Of a stretch of 64,000 nucleotides of DNA, positions 35,160 to 50,100 are shown one piece after another (the stretch's first letter is position 1; each line of letters opens with the position of its first letter). The position numbers and the translations under genes are program-made. The notes under the pieces were generated by a model. The model did not search any database. It was not told where the DNA came from and saw nothing but the letters and a program-made list of their open reading frames with translations. Source of the stretch: Triplophysa rosa (lineage: Eukaryota; Chordata; Actinopteri; Cypriniformes; Nemacheilidae); assembly GCF_024868665.1 (NCBI RefSeq), contig NC_079905.1, positions 5,562,531 to 5,626,530 of the forward strand, in the 5' to 3' direction.

Positions 35160-38100
35160 CTGTAGAAATGAAAGAGAGAGAAAAATACATGATGGCAAGA
35201 TCGCAAAATGAACACAAATGCATGTAAGAATTGGCTTTAGTGAGTAAAGTTATTGGATGGTAACTTTTTTATGCTCTGTATGTAACATAATTGATCATTT
35301 ATTATTAAAACATTGGTCATTTTGGTGGTGTGTGATTTCACTCAAGAGTCATGCAAACTAAAAAGCCTTCTGTGTCTTCAACCAGTTTGTAGAAATGAGA
35401 TGACTCACCGCTGGTTAAGATGGAGAGGTCGGTGTAATTTGCCCAGCAGCCACTGAACAGGATGGTGGTGTTTCCAGAAAGTCCCTGTGCTGGATTCCCA
35501 TTCGCATCTTTGAGCACAGCTGAGATTGTTAGACTCGTCACACCCACAGACACACAGGTACCCTGAAAACACACACACACACACACACCACACAGCACAC
35601 ACACACAACACACACACACACACAGCACACACACACACACGCGCCACACACGCGCGCACACACACGCGCGCACACACACGCGCACACACACGCGGCCACA
35701 CCACCCGCACACACACACGCGCACACAACAACACGCCACCCACACCACACCAACACCACACCCACCACACACAAACACACGCACGCCACACACACACACA
35801 CACACACACACCGATAATATTCATTCATAAAACAAGAGGTAGTATCCAAAGATGAACTTCATATTTGCTTGAAAACCTCAGCAGAATCTTAAAAACCCAG
35901 TTTGCATCAAATACTTCGCAACACTGAAAGTCATTGCAACAATGTTGTTCCTCTGTATCGTTGTTGTTATAGTTGTGGTGTGGACTCCACTATTCTCTTA
36001 AAATGTTGTCATAGCTATCGTCATTGTCCATGGGCCTTTACGATGGCTCAGTAAAAAATGCTTTACAAAACGATCCACAGGAATGAATTTCATTAGCAAA
36101 AGTCCCGTTTCACCTCTGAATCCACAGCCATGATGCTGGGCTGCACGCTGAGGGGTCCAGGGTACAACGCAGCCACCGGCTGATCCTCAATTACCAGAGA
36201 AGACACCGTTCTGACCGACTCCACCTGCTGGACTGACCTGCTGGTCACCTCCTGAGTGGCCACCTGAGAGACAGTTACAGTCAAATAACTAAATCAACAC
36301 TTTGCACATCTTGATGAAATTCAGCTTCAGTGAGTTCGTTAACATGAGCTGATTCAAATCTTACCTGACTCCAGGACGGGTCACTGGAAGAGGGCGGAGG
36401 AGGGATCATCTCCAGCGACGACACGTTGAAGCCGATGGACTGACTCAGATTGCCTGAGATGGCGGCGCGTCCCAGTTCATCAGCGACGTTCTTCAGAGCC
36501 GAGAACTGCAGTTCCTCCTCTGCACACATTCAGAATGGAATCATCCGAGAGACATGTCATTCATTTCAAGCATTGTAAAATGTTCGTACAATTAAATTAA
36601 CATTTAGTGTTTGGCTCTACCAGCGGTACTGTTGGTGCTGTTGGTGCTGGATGTCTGGGCGGGTGGCTGGCTGATCTCAACCTGCACTGTCAGTCCAGTT
36701 GAGCGTTGTCTTCGTGCCCCGCCGCCCGCACGGACGATCTTGGTGATTTGAATCATGTTCTGTGGTACTTTGAGGAATGCAGCCAGATTTCTGATCAGTT
36801 TAGGCCCAAAGAACTCTGCCTCAGTCATGGCCGGGAGGTTGAAGGACATGACAAGAAGTGGCGAGGTGCGGATCTGGAGCGGCTCTGAGCCTCGAAGAAG
36901 TATGTACAGCATTTTGTAGTCTGGGTCAAAGAAGTTGGAGGCATGGGTGGAATTAAAACTTGGAAGATATTGACCTAAAGAGCGCAGAGAGGAATAAAAA
37001 ATGAATTACAATGAGAAACTCTGCTGTGGTGTTCATATTGCAACTGTTCTGTAGTCTAAAAGTCCAAAGGCCCATATTATATTTTTAAAACTACATATTT
37101 AAAGAAATGCCATTATTAGCATTGTTGTTAGCATAACAATAATGTATTTGATTTTTGTAATTGTAATTTTGTAAAACATTTCCATCATTTAAAAAAATAT
37201 ATATATTTTTGTCCTTCAGGCCTGTAGGGGCTTTCCTTGGCTTTCCTGTGACTCAGTGGTTAGAGTATAGCGTATAGCGTTAGCAACGCCAAGGTAACGG
37301 GCTCGATCCCAGGGATTGCACATAAATCAAATGTAAGCTATAGTATAATGCAATGTAAGTCGCTTTGGATAAAAGCGTCTGCCAAATTAATAAATGTAAA
37401 TGTAAATGTAGGGGGAGCTGTATTATCTGCATGACTCTACTGTACTCTACCTGGATATGTGGGCTCAAGTGCTGTGTATTCAGTGTTGCCTGCATTCCAC
37501 TGAGCGTTAGTTGGAGCAACAAGTTTGTTGTTTACATAGACGTCTAACCGCTGAGGGCTTGATTAAAATACAGCCACCCTAACAGCCTGTAGAGAACAGA
37601 AGTTTATTGTTGAGTGCAATGGTGCTGGATAATGCTAAAATATTATAAACAAATATATATGGATAAAAATGTATGGTTGGCTACAAAGATTGCTGTACTG
37701 TCTTATGTAAAAGACTAACCTCTGTAGGTTTAGCGTTGAGCATCATAAGTCTCATCTTCTGTGGTGTTGTGCTGGTGAAAAAGATATCAAAGGATTTATT
37801 GGTGGCCACAATGGCATGAAAGAGAGAGACTCTTCTCCTACAGGCGTAGCCTGTGCACCAGCCGTGGTCTTGTGGACCTGTAATGACAGTAGGATGTCCA
37901 CATTAAGTTTAAAATGAAAGAATATCATTTTTCAGTAAAATCCTACAGTAGAAATTGTATTTGACTGAATCTTTAAATAATATCAAGATGAGTTGATTTA
38001 CTATCAGTACCATTCAGCAGATCTACATATGTGTCCCCCAGGACGGCCACAGGTGAAAGACGTCTCGTCTCTGTATCTGCGTCTAGACTTTCAATGACCA

Positions 38101-41100
38101 GCATCTGATAATTCAGTCCAAAGCACTTGTAGCTCTGCCAGGTGCTCATGTAAGTACACGAGTCTCTGATCACACCTGTACACATAAACATCATACTCAC
38201 ATGTTAAGCGCAAGAGAGAAAAATATTACGAGAGCAATGAAAATGCCCAAAACACCAAATCATGGTTGTGATGAAGATTTAACACTTGCAGTTTCATAAT
38301 ATATTAATGTTGTTTGTGGAAAAAAACAAGATTGCATTTTGATGTACCTTTATTAGGAGCTATTTGATTGACAGGTATGCGGCTGCCGTTGAGAGCAGTG
38401 AGCATGACTTTAGGGATGCGGTAATCGCCCAGTCCATGTCGCGGAGCCCCGTTCCACTCGTACTCTGAATAGGGCACCACTGCTCCGACTGCACCCAGAA
38501 AACTTCCATCCAGATCCTTCAACATGGTCTTCTTCTTAGCATCACAGTCCATGTCCACACAGTCTGATGGGTTCACTTTACTATTGTAAGAGCAAATTTA
38601 TCACTTTTACTTCTGAATGTATTTTTGCTCATATTTACAGTCACGGTTGTTTATTGATGTAACAAAAAATTCCCTGTATGGGACACTGTGTTAAGAAAAG
38701 GACAAATCTGTTTACCTCAGATCAGGGTTATGAATGAATGCTAGAGATTCTTCTGTGCTGTCTATCTTGGTGATTCTCTCAACACTGATTGGATGTTGTA
38801 TTTCCTCATTTCGTGGGTTGCTCATGAACATGTAGTTTCTTTCAGTGGATCACACATTCTTGAAGCCAACAAATGTTGTTTCTGGGGACAGGAAAAGACA
38901 GAAAAACTGTCAATTTTAGTAGATTGTAGCCAATTATGAATACATTTTCAAAGAATGTGTCTCACCGGAGACCGTCAGTAAACCGGCTATGGCATTATAG
39001 CTCACGAGTCCGATGTGAGATCTTTGTGGTGCTTGGTTGTGTTCAGATTCAAATGTTGGCCAGCAAATACCAGACCTGCCTCCTGTTGCACACAGAACAC
39101 ACATCAATAAAAATAAATGCATGCATTAATAAAATGCATTTTATGAATTTAACTACATGACTGCATGGTAAATTCTACCATTATAATTTGTCATTTTTCA
39201 AAACTACTGTTGACTAAAGACATTTTAGTCCTGCATGAAGAAGAGAATAGTCCATAAAACAGTTCCTCTAATTTGAAAATATAGTAATGTTGCTTTCCTA
39301 TTGCTCAACTGGTAGAGCATGGTGCTAGTAATGAGAAGGTCATGCGTTTGATCCCCATGAAATGCTTCAACATGTTAAGCTTAAATGTTCTACAAGTTAC
39401 TTTGGATCAACCAAATGCATAAATATATATATTTTAAATATTAAAATATCAAATATGGTCAAAAATGAGAACAATAATATATTGTTTTTGCTTTATCACT
39501 ACTGTACCTTTAGGGGGTCGTGGTGCTCTGTGGCTTGCACTGAGTGAAACATAGGTCTCAGTTGTTGCCAGTGTGTCCAAACAGTTGAAATTGGGGTTGC
39601 TGCCCACAATCAGAGACCCCTAAATAAAGCATAAAAGGCATTCAAGAGTTTAGTGTTGAATGAACAGTAATGTTTCTGTCCTGACTAAATTTATACCAAG
39701 AAAGTAAAAAAACATTTGAGTTTTAAATAACAAAGCATCTAAAAACTTCTGACTGAACTAATCCACGCATCCTCACCTGTACATGGACGGTTTTGTCTGC
39801 ATATTCATGGCTGATTGAGGGAGGACTGTAAATAATAGGCATGATGCCCATTCCATTATCAACCAGGGTCACATTAGAAATGAACACATTCATAAAGACC
39901 TGGAGATCAGAAGGGGACAACATTTATCTTGAAAGAAAATAATAAAGCTCACAAGATCACTGTACTCCTTTTGTATAATAAGCCATTCAACAATTATGAG
40001 CTCCTCTGCATACAACACTTTAACTTTTAAGAGTTTTAAAATAAGATGTTTATCATACTTGAATTTAAATGCCAAAATCAAAACTCCTCCAGACGGTGAA
40101 ACCCTGGATTTGAGAGCAACCAGCAAGTCCGTCTTTATTCATGTAAACTCCATACAGACCACCATGTGCTTCATTCTCACTCCATTGTGCCACTGAACCT
40201 GATTCTTTTGACATATTATGAAATGTGGTGATCACTTATTACACAATATTACACAAGTATGTAAGCTTCATACTTAAAACTACTTAAACAACTAAGAACC
40301 TCTTCATCAAAGCACATGTATTCTATTTAAAATAAACAACAGTCTTATATACCTGGACAAGGTTCTCCATTTATTCTGAATCCCGCTCGTTCATAACCAG
40401 CAACAATATTCCCTTGAAGAATCACGTTGGTTGCTTCATTAACCTGAAACATAAACAATAATTTAAAAATAGTATGTAGTTAACTTCTGCATTTTCAAGA
40501 GAAATGTTTAAAGTGCACCCTGACATTGCAGTGTATTTTTTTTGGGGGGGGGAGGAAGTACCATTATGTCTCATTATACCATAGTTATTCAAGTTCATTT
40601 TATGATTTATATCTTGTGAATACCATAATACATGAATATGGTCATTTTTCAGTATGACGGAATGGCCGCTGTATTTTAATTTTCACCTCAATGGCTGCAT
40701 TCCATTCAGTGTTCGTACTCTCCGCTGCACCATTGTAGGATCCTGGCCACAGTGTCAGAGTAACCAGATTTCTCCGGACAGCGCTGTTATCACCCCATAT
40801 TCTGATTCCTTAAGAATAAAAATTAAAAGTGAAAAGCAATAAACCACATCAGAATAATTTTATAGTGATTACATTTATTTGTTATATAGATTGCCATTAA
40901 GTCGACACCTTCTCCAACAGTGTGATGGATCACGTTGTCATCGATATTCAGTCCTTCTGTTCCAAACACACCAATAGCAGGAGCGAAGCCATCATGTAAA
41001 GCACATCCCTTGATGTAGGACTCATCCACCACCTATAAAAAATAGTTGTAGCCATGGTTTCAGTGGCCTAAAGCAGCATATCACAGTTCTCAATGTGTTA

Positions 41101-44100
41101 TGCAGAAAAGCATCCATCACGCATGTGAATAAAGATTTTGTGTTCTCTCACATTTCCCAGGTTCAAAAATGCCAGAGAGTAGCGCGGGTCTGACGGGTCG
41201 TTCCATCCCTCTTGTCCTGTGTGGTAGAACTCAACGTTTCTGATCTGGGCTTTTCCTTTAACACAAACGTCATAACAATTTCACATAAGCCTTACACCCC
41301 GTTCAGACCGCCAGCGACAAAGCGACACGATTCCATTCATTTCAATGAAGAATTGCTCAACTTTATGCAAATGATGAGCGACTTTAGGAAGCGACTGCCA
41401 ATAGGAGTATAGCAGTGGAGCTCGCGTCATCCATCTCTCGTCAGTTACTGCAGGGTTTGTTCATTAATGTTACTAGAGCAACCCAAGCTAGGAACGCCTT
41501 CTAATGCCCTCGTAGCAAGATACTGGCGACACACAGTGACACAGTCGCTGGCGGTCTGAACGCACAGTCAGTCTTTGTTACAAAAAGGTGACAACTAAGT
41601 GCAACTGAGTTATTTAAAACTAGTACTGTATTTTTAAAGCTAATTCTTTTTTCTGCTTTCACTCATTGTTAGATCAATAGGTCAATAAAAGCGTCACCTC
41701 TTTAGTGAGTATTTTGTTGTTTGTACCTCTGTATGTTATTCCTCTTTCTGTGAAGGTTCCCACCAGCACTCTTGCTCCATAAGACTGTGTGTTCATTTCT
41801 GGATATTCCTGTCCAATGATCTTGATGTTCCTGGTCAGAAGAGCCACATTTCCAGCAAGTTGATAGCTTCTAGAAGATCCTGGTACATTATACCTTTGTC
41901 CTGTATGACCACAACCAAAATATACATTTAATTTACATTTACAATTCAAATTATATTTAGAGGTAAAATATTTGCAACACGTACTCAAGCACTCACAACT
42001 TGGCTTTCGCAGGAGTGTCTAAACCGGTGGCTCTCAAACTTGGGGCAGAGGTCACCAGCGAGGCCATGGTTTTATGGTATTTTATGAAATATAGAATTTC
42101 TAATCATTTCTGTTTAATCAAACAACATTAAAACAAAGAGACTAAGCAAAAGAATTGATGTTCTGGCATTGTCTTGTGGGCCCCAAAGGGAAGCACCCTA
42201 TTAATACCCTATTAAAGGGAAGCACCCTATAAGCAAGTTTGAGAACCACTGGTCTAAACTATGGGTCACAATGTTTAAATGTGATTTTTTTGTTAAATTT
42301 AAGATTAACTTACTAGTAGGAGCAAATTGGCTCAGTTTAGTTTGTTTGCAGTGTAACCTAATGCTTGTTTGGGTGGGTCAGTTAAACAGAACAACTACAC
42401 ATTTAGAGTAGAGGAGTGTCCAGAGTGTGGTGGACTGTCCAGAATGGTTCATGCCGAAGTTTATTATCATTATTCCACTGTAATAACAAAACAACACCTC
42501 CACTCCAATATCCCAGGACATAGTCATAGGTCCAGAAAAACACAAAAATTTAAAATCTCAGCTAACAAAATTTCAGCAAGATAAAACTGTCAGCTAGAGT
42601 TCAACAGTGAAAATATGGAGAAACTGCAAGTGAATCGCCTTCAGGAGGCAATAAAGAATCTGTGTTTAGCATGGTATAATGGTAACTGGAAACAATCGTA
42701 GTATAATTTTTTGCACTATTATATCATTTATGACAGTAAGTGTTATATACGTATTGCATGGTTTTGTAAGCTTGGGTCCCAGATAAAAAAGTAAGTTTCA
42801 GTGCTAAGCACTAACCGATGTGTGTGTATGTTACAGGCTGGTCCAGAATCAGTGTGTGACCATAATCTGACACTGCAGTTATGGTGCGGATTTCTGTTTG
42901 CCATGGGTCATAACTAGTGGTGGACAGAAGAATCTTATCTCCAACCTGAAAGTAAAAAGAGTCATTGACAAAGTGTGTTTCTATGCTAAGAAAGAGAAAA
43001 ACATCTTTGGAGTAAAGCAAATGTGGAAAGCAGGTTGATGTAATGTATAATAAAGTGCTATTCATTTAATCCCACAAAGTTGACATGTTAAATTGACAAT
43101 TAACTTGTCAATTAAGGCTCTCTTAAGTGCTGTTTAGTCATGTGTAAAGAGATTCTGACCTTCCAGTCAACAGCTTCCTCCAGAAAGAGCGTGTTGTTTC
43201 CTGCCTGGACTGTTCTAGCCAGTTTAGTGTGATACACATTGTGTGGCATGCCATTTAGATCAAGAGACCCAAACACACCTGAAAGTCAGCAATGCTTCTA
43301 TAAACATCAACATTTATAATTTCGTTTTCAAGAAACGTGATATCTGTATGGTGCTCTTACCCAGCACTTTAGACCCTTGATTTATTCTAGGCAACTCCCA
43401 ATCTGGTGTGAGATAGTTTCCTCTCAGTATAATCTGTAGTTCACCTCTAAAGGGTTCATCAAACTGTCCAGCGATCAAATGTCCACCCTGGATTAGAATT
43501 AAAATTAGTCCCTTCACTTATTTTCAAGTAAGAAAATATATTAAACAAAATTGGCAAAGAAACACTGCATTGTATGTTTTAGACTTGTGAATATATCTAA
43601 CATATTTTTTTTAATGTATTTTATATACCCGCAGTTTTTTTCTTAAAGATGCAATCCATAACTTTTGCCTCTCTATCGCCCTCTCTATTTGAAGCCTAAA
43701 ATTGCAGGTTACTTGCGGAGTTATTTTATTTATTTTTATTTGCATACATTTCATAACCCCGCAAATACTGTACACAAAACAAATAGGAAAATCATACCTG
43801 ACGGCTCAAATTATAAATCATTATTGTATGTTTACAATTGTAAATCAGGGTAAAGTAAGGAGACTGTTTCAAACACTGATTTATTTAAATAACTGAATTT
43901 GGTTCAGTTTTAACCAAAAGAGTTTTGGATTGTAGCTTTAATGTTGTTAAAGGGATAGTTCACACAAAAATAAAAATTCTGTCATCATTTACTCACCCTC
44001 AAGTTGTTCCAAATCTGTATAAATTTCTTTGTTCTGATTAAAGATATTTGAAAGAATGCTTATAACCAAACAGTTCTTTGACTGAACTTCAGAATTTTCA

Positions 44101-47100
44101 TTTTTTGGTGAACTATCCCTTTAATCGTAGTTTAATTCATGTGTTTTAAGTGTAATGTTTTGGCAAGCCAATTTAGCACTTTAAAAGAGTTTCCAGTTGA
44201 AATAACTGCTAGGATGCATTTATGTCTGGATTCTTACCTGAATGGAGATGTACGTAACATTCAGAACAACGTTGTTAAATTGTGAAGCACTGATATTGGA
44301 GGTGCCATTATTTGTGTCTGGAATCACCAGAACTCCAGATATTGTCAGCTTGTTCAGGGAAGGAATTACAACGTCTACAATCACACACGTGCCTTAAAAC
44401 AAAGTGAGAGATTTTCACTTTTGTGACCCCTTTAAGATTATCATGTGTTTAGCATTATAGTTGTCATACATCTAATACGGTTTAAAAGAGCTGTTTAGGT
44501 TGTGCCATCAATTTGTAAACCAATCTGGAAAGCTATTCACCATAATTTCTCTCGGAAATGTCCTTTAGGTTTTTTATAAATACTGTTGTCAACGTTACTT
44601 ATTCAACATAACAAATTCTGTCATAACTCAAACGTAAATAAAAAAAACAGCTTTGTTTTAAAAAATGTAAGTTACTAGTTAGTTGTTATAGTATGTGTCA
44701 AAACTACAGGTCTGATTCATCATAAATATAAATGCACATCCTTGTGGTAGCTGTGGTGCTTATTTTTCAACTAGCATTTTTAAAATCCATATTTGATATT
44801 TGACGATGTTTATTTTAGACACAAAATGGAAGCGTTTCTTTTAGCAATGTTAACCACAAAGCTCATTTGATATTCTTAAGCTCAAAGACCATGGCTCGAT
44901 AAAGTAAATTTTCTTCATTTTAGGAACACAACCTCAGCAGCTCTATAGATCTTTGTACAGTCTTTGTGGCATTAGAGTTGCTTACCTATTGGAATGACCA
45001 CATCAGAGCCTGTTTTTGGTACAGCAAAGTTGTTTTCGGGGCTTGACATCCAAAATAACGAATTTGACCAGAGAGTACATCCACTATATATTTAATAAAA
45101 AAAGTTCAATATTGTAAAAAATATTGTAATATTACAAAAAAGAGTGTGTGTCGTTAACTTACTGGTCCATAGGTCTGGGGCTGGGCAAAGAGGCTAAAGG
45201 GAATGATGGGAAAAGTATACCAGGTAGATCTGCTGTAACATTTGGACCAGGGAGACCAGGTGGAGAAGTTGGACGGTGTGGAGGTTGTGTTGGTTCGATA
45301 CACTTTGGATAGTAACAGTGATACGAGAAGAAGTGTATATTTCTGTCTATAAGAGACCGGTCCTCACTGTTTCTCCTCCGCCGGCTAGCTACATGGTCTC
45401 TTCCAGACACTGAACAAAATATAACAAATATTTAAGTCACAATTGGCCAGCAGTATTGCCATGGCATCTAAATGAATCATTCATTTGCATCTGATTTCAA
45501 CTGACTTAAGTTTAATTACAAAAGTAACCCAAGCAAATGTTTTTTGTATGAAGTGCTAAGTAGTATTACCCAGGTAATAGACGCTCTTTGTTAACTCGTT
45601 GAAGTACCAGTCCCCATTTACATTCACAGCAGGGTCCAGGGGTTTAGACGAACCTTTTCGGTGATCTATAATGTGGAATGCATCTGGCGCTCGAGTAAAG
45701 TTGTGATTCAGAATAATGTAATTCTTTGGCTGTCAGGGTGGAAAAGAGGTACAGAATTAGACTTACTAAATAATAAAACAGAAAAACTAGAACAGCGTGT
45801 AAAACACAGACTTGTTTTATAGAGTTGCTTTTTGGATCTTGACATGCATGGTCACAATGAACTGGTTAAAAGCTGTTTAAATAATAGATAATTTAATGCA
45901 TTTTATATTCCACAAAAACACCAGCATGTTATAGGGTTTAAATATGAGGATGAGTGAATGTTGTTTTAAAGAATCTACATCATATTTTAAGTAGTGTGTC
46001 ATGTGCACACTTCACCTTAAAGCCGTAGATCGTTCCATAATATGACAGGCTGCTGATTTGAGAATCACGCTCAAACTCCCAGTTATATGTTTGGCCTGTA
46101 GGCACCAGTGCCATCCAGCCATCTGTGTAGTTAAGCACACATGACCCTAAAGGGAGGTTTAGACACCAATACAAAGTACATGCATAATGAGAGACTGTAC
46201 TGACAAATGCAAACACATCTTTTTATATCTCAGTCATCTTATAAGTCAATAATTTCACCCTACCAAATGAGTTGGTGAGAATCGCATTGTTAGCCAAAAG
46301 CCAAGATGACGAGGAACTGTAGAAAACCAGCCGGTGGAAGTTAGTGGTGTTGTCACATACAGCTCCAGGGACGCCAACACTCCAATCCGCTGCTTGAGAA
46401 CAGTGACTTGGGTCGAGCAGGTTACTCATCGGCACCACCTTGGAGTTCATGTTACCTTTTTGGAAACAAATAGTGTTAAGCGGCGTTTACATCATGGCAA
46501 TAACTATAACAATGACTGTCTCTATAACTACATTTACTCCACACCAGCGCATGATAATGTTAACATTATGTACATTTTCAGCTTGTGCGTTGCAGTGTTT
46601 ACACAACCAACTTGTGTAATGCCTTTCAGTCTAAAATATTATCTAAATGTTCTGTACCTGTCAGGGATCCATCAGTATCTATGAGCGCCACCTCGTGCTC
46701 CCATCTGAATCTGGCCTTGTTGGGTGACTGATAGTATTGGATTCCACTGAATCTGGCGCTCCAGCCTCCACAGTGGTACGTGCAGGTTTCAGAAATTTCT
46801 GCCACCCCGACAGCTGCGCAAGATGACCGGTTGAAGCTCATGAACTTGGTGTTGATAACACTGAAACCATCATCCAGGGGCAGAACAATACCATGAGTGG
46901 TGCAGTAATCATTTCCAAGCTCAGACACATGACCCACAATAGTGCTGTTTACCACAGCTGCACCTCCTTCCAGCCCCCATCCACTGACATTTTCCTTAAT
47001 GATCCTCTTGGCCTCCACTCCTGCTTTCTCATTATTGACCATGAGGAACTCACTGAACTGCACAGCTTCAACATTCACCCACTCAGCTCCTTTCTCATTG

Positions 47101-50100
47101 TTCCAGGACGTCAGACGGCGGAAGACGGCTGGTGCTGGTGTTGAGGAGTTGCAGAAACCATTCTGCGTTGGGAAATACTCTTGGAAGATCCACAACCCAA
47201 ACCAGCCCTGAGAATGCACCGTATTGTTGAAGAACTGCCCAAGTGGTACTCTCTTCTGACAGATGGTATAATAAGATTGAATATCAGGATCATTCATGCG
47301 GTACCAGAATCCAAAGTGAGTCCCGCCGGCTGCTGCGTTATGTCTAATGGTGTTGTTTGGGTTTGTTACCCAGAATGCAGCCGGAGTCACATCATCATTT
47401 TGCAAACGTGTGCTCAGTTTCACAAATACTGCTAAATTGTTCTGCAAGATGTTTCCTGTCTCAGTACCATCTGTGATAAAGAAGGCTCCACCCTTAATGT
47501 CGTAGATGACGTTGCGCTCCACCAGCAGGTTGTGAGTGTTGTGGATGTTTATAGCACGGTTGTATGATTGATGGATGGCACAGCCACGCACGTATGACTT
47601 GTACTGAACATCTCCCATTAGATGCCAGTGTATTGGGTGGCGTCCCATACGGAACGCCTGTCCAGCATGAAACATCTAAAAAATGAAAGGAATAATCCTA
47701 TGATTGCAATATAATTTTAAATACATTTTTGTGCTTGAATATCTTAAGGTCTAAAGGGGATTTTGAAACGTTGTAATTTAGGTTTTTGTAGTCCTTTATC
47801 AAACTGTTACCTCAACATGTTCAATTCTTCCAATTGCCAGGTTTTGGTTTGGTTGTGGTGCGTGGAACATGATGCAGCCACCTAACTCATCACTTCCTAC
47901 TTCCTCTCCAAACCTCCCCTGGAAACATGTCTGGACTGCAAATTCCCCTGTATGAATATATGATTATATGAATGTAGTACATGTAATAAAGTGGAAGGTG
48001 TTAGCCCGATTCTTTGACATATATTGTTGTAATGAGCATGACGAGTCAAGCACATATTACACACAAATTCACACATATTACACACAAATTGTGTTTAACT
48101 GACTTCTTTTCTGTCCGAGATGGTGAAACCAAACCTGTGTTGAATCCATCAGGGCAAGCTGGTATCTGATCATTCCACTCCTGGTTGTTGGATCCACGGA
48201 TAACAATGTTTCTGGTAAGAAGTCCCACCTCTGCTCTTGCTTGAAAAGCAGTCCCATCAGGCAGATTGACTGACACACCCAGATGAGTGTAGGTGAGGGG
48301 TTCGGTCAGATTGAGGGTCCTACTGTCATGTGAAACTGAAGCAATTCTCCTCAACTCGTTCTCTCTCTGACTGTGTCTGTGGATTCATGAGAACAGCTTT
48401 GATTTTGTGTATTTTTCAAAACAAATTTTGTGACCTGATAATTATATGAAAACGCCACGGTTTCATCAAGGAATTATTTTTGGTGTCTTTATCCAGGTGT
48501 CTTTTTCTATGTCACTAGCACCATCTGATCAAATGATCAACCAGGCTTTTAGATCTTCAAAAGATCTTTAACACACACAATTTTCAGCTGGTCAGATAAA
48601 TATCTGCAAGTGTCTCGACCAACCTGATGAAGCAAACATTGTTTGATGGTGCGACATTGATTTATTACAAAATGGGTTATTGTTTTTGCCTATTGAGCTG
48701 GGCAGCATTTCCCAAAAGCACCGGAATCCTAAATTGATCGTAGAACCTTTGCCCTGGTTTGTATACTTTATGGACAAAAGTATTGGGAACACCTCAATTA
48801 CTGAATCCATTTAGTAATAGAAACGTGATCTGCGGAGTGATGTACTGTATTACACTTCTCTGTTTGCCAATCTAATGATGGGTGAGTCTGGGTCTTGTCT
48901 TCGTGTACATATTATACAGGGTCCTGTCAAGTATTCCCAGAAGAGATACATCTTTAACTGATTTTATATGTATATATATACTGAAAGGTGCGGCAGTTTC
49001 GAAGATTGTTTCATCGGTAAGGAATAGTGAAGTTGAATGATCTGATTTTTAAATATTATTTACTAGGAAATCCCAAATTCCTACACTAAGAACAAGTTTT
49101 ACTCTACCTTTGTCAGTGCATCCATACTGTACCTGTGCCCTGTGGAAGCAATGACAATTTCATCTCCAGCCTTCCAGGTGACGGCATCCATCAGTGTCAG
49201 AGTGCTTGAGCCACTTTGTGCAGTCTGAGAAAGACGAGTCCACGTTACAGGTACTGGGATTCCTGAAGAAGCAGGATTATAGTAAAACCTTAAAGCATAT
49301 TCTTGCAGGGGACTGATCACACACAATGGTGCCTTTATCAGAGAAATTCATATTGAGGGCCTGTTTTATTTGTGACCCTATCTGTGAAGTGCAATTATGA
49401 GATTAAGAGCATCAAAAGTGCTTTTCCACTGTCGGGCGGAAACGTTCTAAGAATGGCCTGGAACGGTTACAAGCGGTTCTCGGTTCGGAATTCTGGTTGT
49501 CTAGCCATGCTAAATTGTACATGAAGTGACGTTGCCACTCAGGATTGGTCACACTTCTGTTGTCTGGATACCAGTTTCTCTCTAGCTGACCAAACACGTT
49601 ATTTAAGTGAAATAAACACAGATATAGAAATAAGGAAGTCCTCAAAACAGAAATGTATGAGCTCATTCTGTCTGTTAACTCCTGTATTACCAAGGCAATG
49701 AGTGACACATTTGTATTGCAACGAGATCTCGTATTAGTCCCACAGTGGAAAATAAAACATGTCTGTTAATCTGGCCTGGATCCGCACGGAATGAATCTGC
49801 TTGGAAAAAAGAACAGTTCGGCCCGACGGTGGAAAAGCGCTAAAATTTTGATTTCAGTCATTAATTTCACTATGATCTCAATCTTTGACTTGGCCTTACT
49901 CAGTCAATATTAAAGAGATTATGTTTTTTACTGAATGTTCTTTACATTATGTAAGATGATTTTATGTAGAAAACAATTCAATGACTGCCTATAAATTCCT
50001 GTTTTCAGCTGAATATATAATTTGTTATAAGTAAATCCGGTTCTATACAAGCTTACCGTGCAGATCCAGCACTCCCTCTCTGACAGCGAGGGTCTTGGCA

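Noticed and set aside
35338..35855. Several open frames of 100-157 codons on both strands
   Set aside because: Low-complexity frames made by the AC/GT microsatellite (Cys-Val or Thr-His runs). Only the part at 35409-35562 is an exon.
38850..38852. TGA at a Cys position could be recoded as selenocysteine
   Set aside because: A TAA stop lies upstream in the same frame and another downstream, PKHD1L1 is not a known selenoprotein, and I see no SECIS-like hairpin after the stop.
39297..39360. tRNA gene
   Set aside because: Box A and box B are present but the stems do not close and a decayed SINE tail follows; it is a tRNA-derived SINE.
40059..40198. The first stop might come from a wrong exon border
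   Set aside because: Both borders give phases that fit the neighbours, the peptide on both sides of the stop aligns with human without gap, and no alternative GT upstream keeps the frame.
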